From assembly GCA_023266075.1 (NCBI GenBank), contig JAHFRX010000083.1, forward strand, positions 1-6,567: a stretch of 6,567 nt of DNA, given 5' to 3'. The position numbers and the translations under genes are program-made. Origin of the DNA: Legionellaceae bacterium (lineage in GTDB: Bacteria > Pseudomonadota > Gammaproteobacteria > Legionellales > Legionellaceae). The notes beneath the pieces were generated by a model that saw nothing but the letters and a program-made list of their open reading frames with translations, made no database searches and was not told the DNA's origin. Shown here in pieces: positions 6,435 to 6,567 of this stretch; the stretch's first letter is position 1; the number at the start of each line of letters is the position of its first letter.

Positions 6435-6462
6435 TTGATTAATGAGGGCAAACTCATAATAT
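6435..6462 (+). promoter_or_regulatory. Weak candidate promoter for the IS transposase
   Basis: TTGATT (6435-6440) and TAATAT (6457-6462), 16 bp apart, make a modest sigma-70-type match 35 bp before the transposase ATG. IS promoters are usually weak, so this fits, but the AT-rich DNA offers other pairs, including TATAAA at 6481-6486 with no good -35. Confidence 0.25.
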
Positions 6463-6497
6463 AACGGTTCTGACACCAAGTATAAAACGAGTTTGCA

Positions 6498-6567
6498 ATG
6501 CTTAGACTTATGCTCAATGATGAGCTTTGGTCGAAGCTAAGGGAGATCATGCTACAGCATAGCATTT
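6498..6567 (+). CDS. IS5-family transposase, N-terminal fragment (3' end outside window)
   Basis: Only 23 codons are present: MLRLMLNDELWSKLREIMLQ, then HSI at the edge. The LMLxDELWSKL..I.LQ opening is typical of the N-terminal DUF4096-type domain of IS5-family transposases, which lies before the DDE catalytic domain. Many IS427-group members make the enzyme from two overlapping frames by a programmed frameshift; whether this copy does cannot be seen. GAG at 6489-6491 gives a six-base spacing to the ATG, and the family usually begins just before the RLML residues, so the first ATG is preferred to the second at 6510. The visible part is intact. Confidence 0.8.
   Translation, partial: MLRLMLNDELWSKLREIMLQHSI

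Larger units (their letters stand above)
6342..6567 (+). mobile_element. Left end of an IS5-family insertion sequence (IS427-like), cut by window edge
   Basis: GGGTCTGTTGACATTT at 6342-6357 looks like the terminal inverted repeat of IS5-family elements of the IS427 group, recalled from memory and not searched. The three bases before it, TTA (6339-6341), fit the TNA-type target duplication of that group. The transposase start follows at 6498 in the expected inward direction. The right end, which should carry the complement AAATGTCAACAGACCC and a second TTA, is outside the window, so the boundary and duplication are unconfirmed. The element sits 14 bp after the porin stop codon. Confidence 0.75.

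Noticed and set aside
6368..6565. Minus-strand frame of 65 codons across the IS end
   Set aside because: Antisense to the transposase start and crossing the palindrome; no known product.
1..6567. CRISPR array, tRNA or rRNA genes
   Set aside because: No regularly spaced direct repeats of CRISPR type and no tRNA or rRNA signature was seen on either strand.

Overview
The window reads as chromosomal DNA of a moderately AT-rich gammaproteobacterium, with GC in the low forties by eye (not computed exactly). A YciB (septation protein A) close to the E. coli protein and a QseB/PmrA-type two-component pair support this. A eukaryotic-style pentapeptide/WD40 protein and an IS5-family element add a host-associated, Legionellales-like flavour, but that lineage call is inference.

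Layout, all on the + strand: (1) 3-2261, the 3' part of a large protein that enters from outside the window. It has the end of a pentapeptide-repeat coil, then about 13-14 degenerate WD40 blades, a short second pentapeptide-like stretch and a basic/polar C-terminal tail. A run of ten G (1766-1775) lies inside it. (2) 2262-2324, a short gap with an extended -10 promoter and three ATATACT-like repeats about 20 bp apart. (3) 2325-2882, yciB. (4) 2902-3558 and 3563-4699, an OmpR-class response regulator and its membrane histidine kinase, spaced like an operon with yciB. (5) 4700-4791, a gap with an inverted repeat over a possible -10 box. (6) 4792-6327, an OprO/OprP-family outer-membrane porin with signal peptide and terminal Phe. 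(7) From 6342 to the end, the left end of an IS5-family element with a nested GC-rich palindrome and the first 23 codons of its transposase.

How the parts may work together: yciB and the two-component genes probably share a transcript. The porin just downstream is a natural candidate target of the regulator, although no recognised binding box was found. The WD40 protein looks like a scaffold or interaction protein, and its G10 tract would make it a candidate phase-variable locus, since losing or gaining one G causes a stop within ten codons. No complete new multi-gene system is visible. The least ordinary parts are the pentapeptide-WD40 fusion with its G tract, and the IS end carrying its own palindromic repeat.
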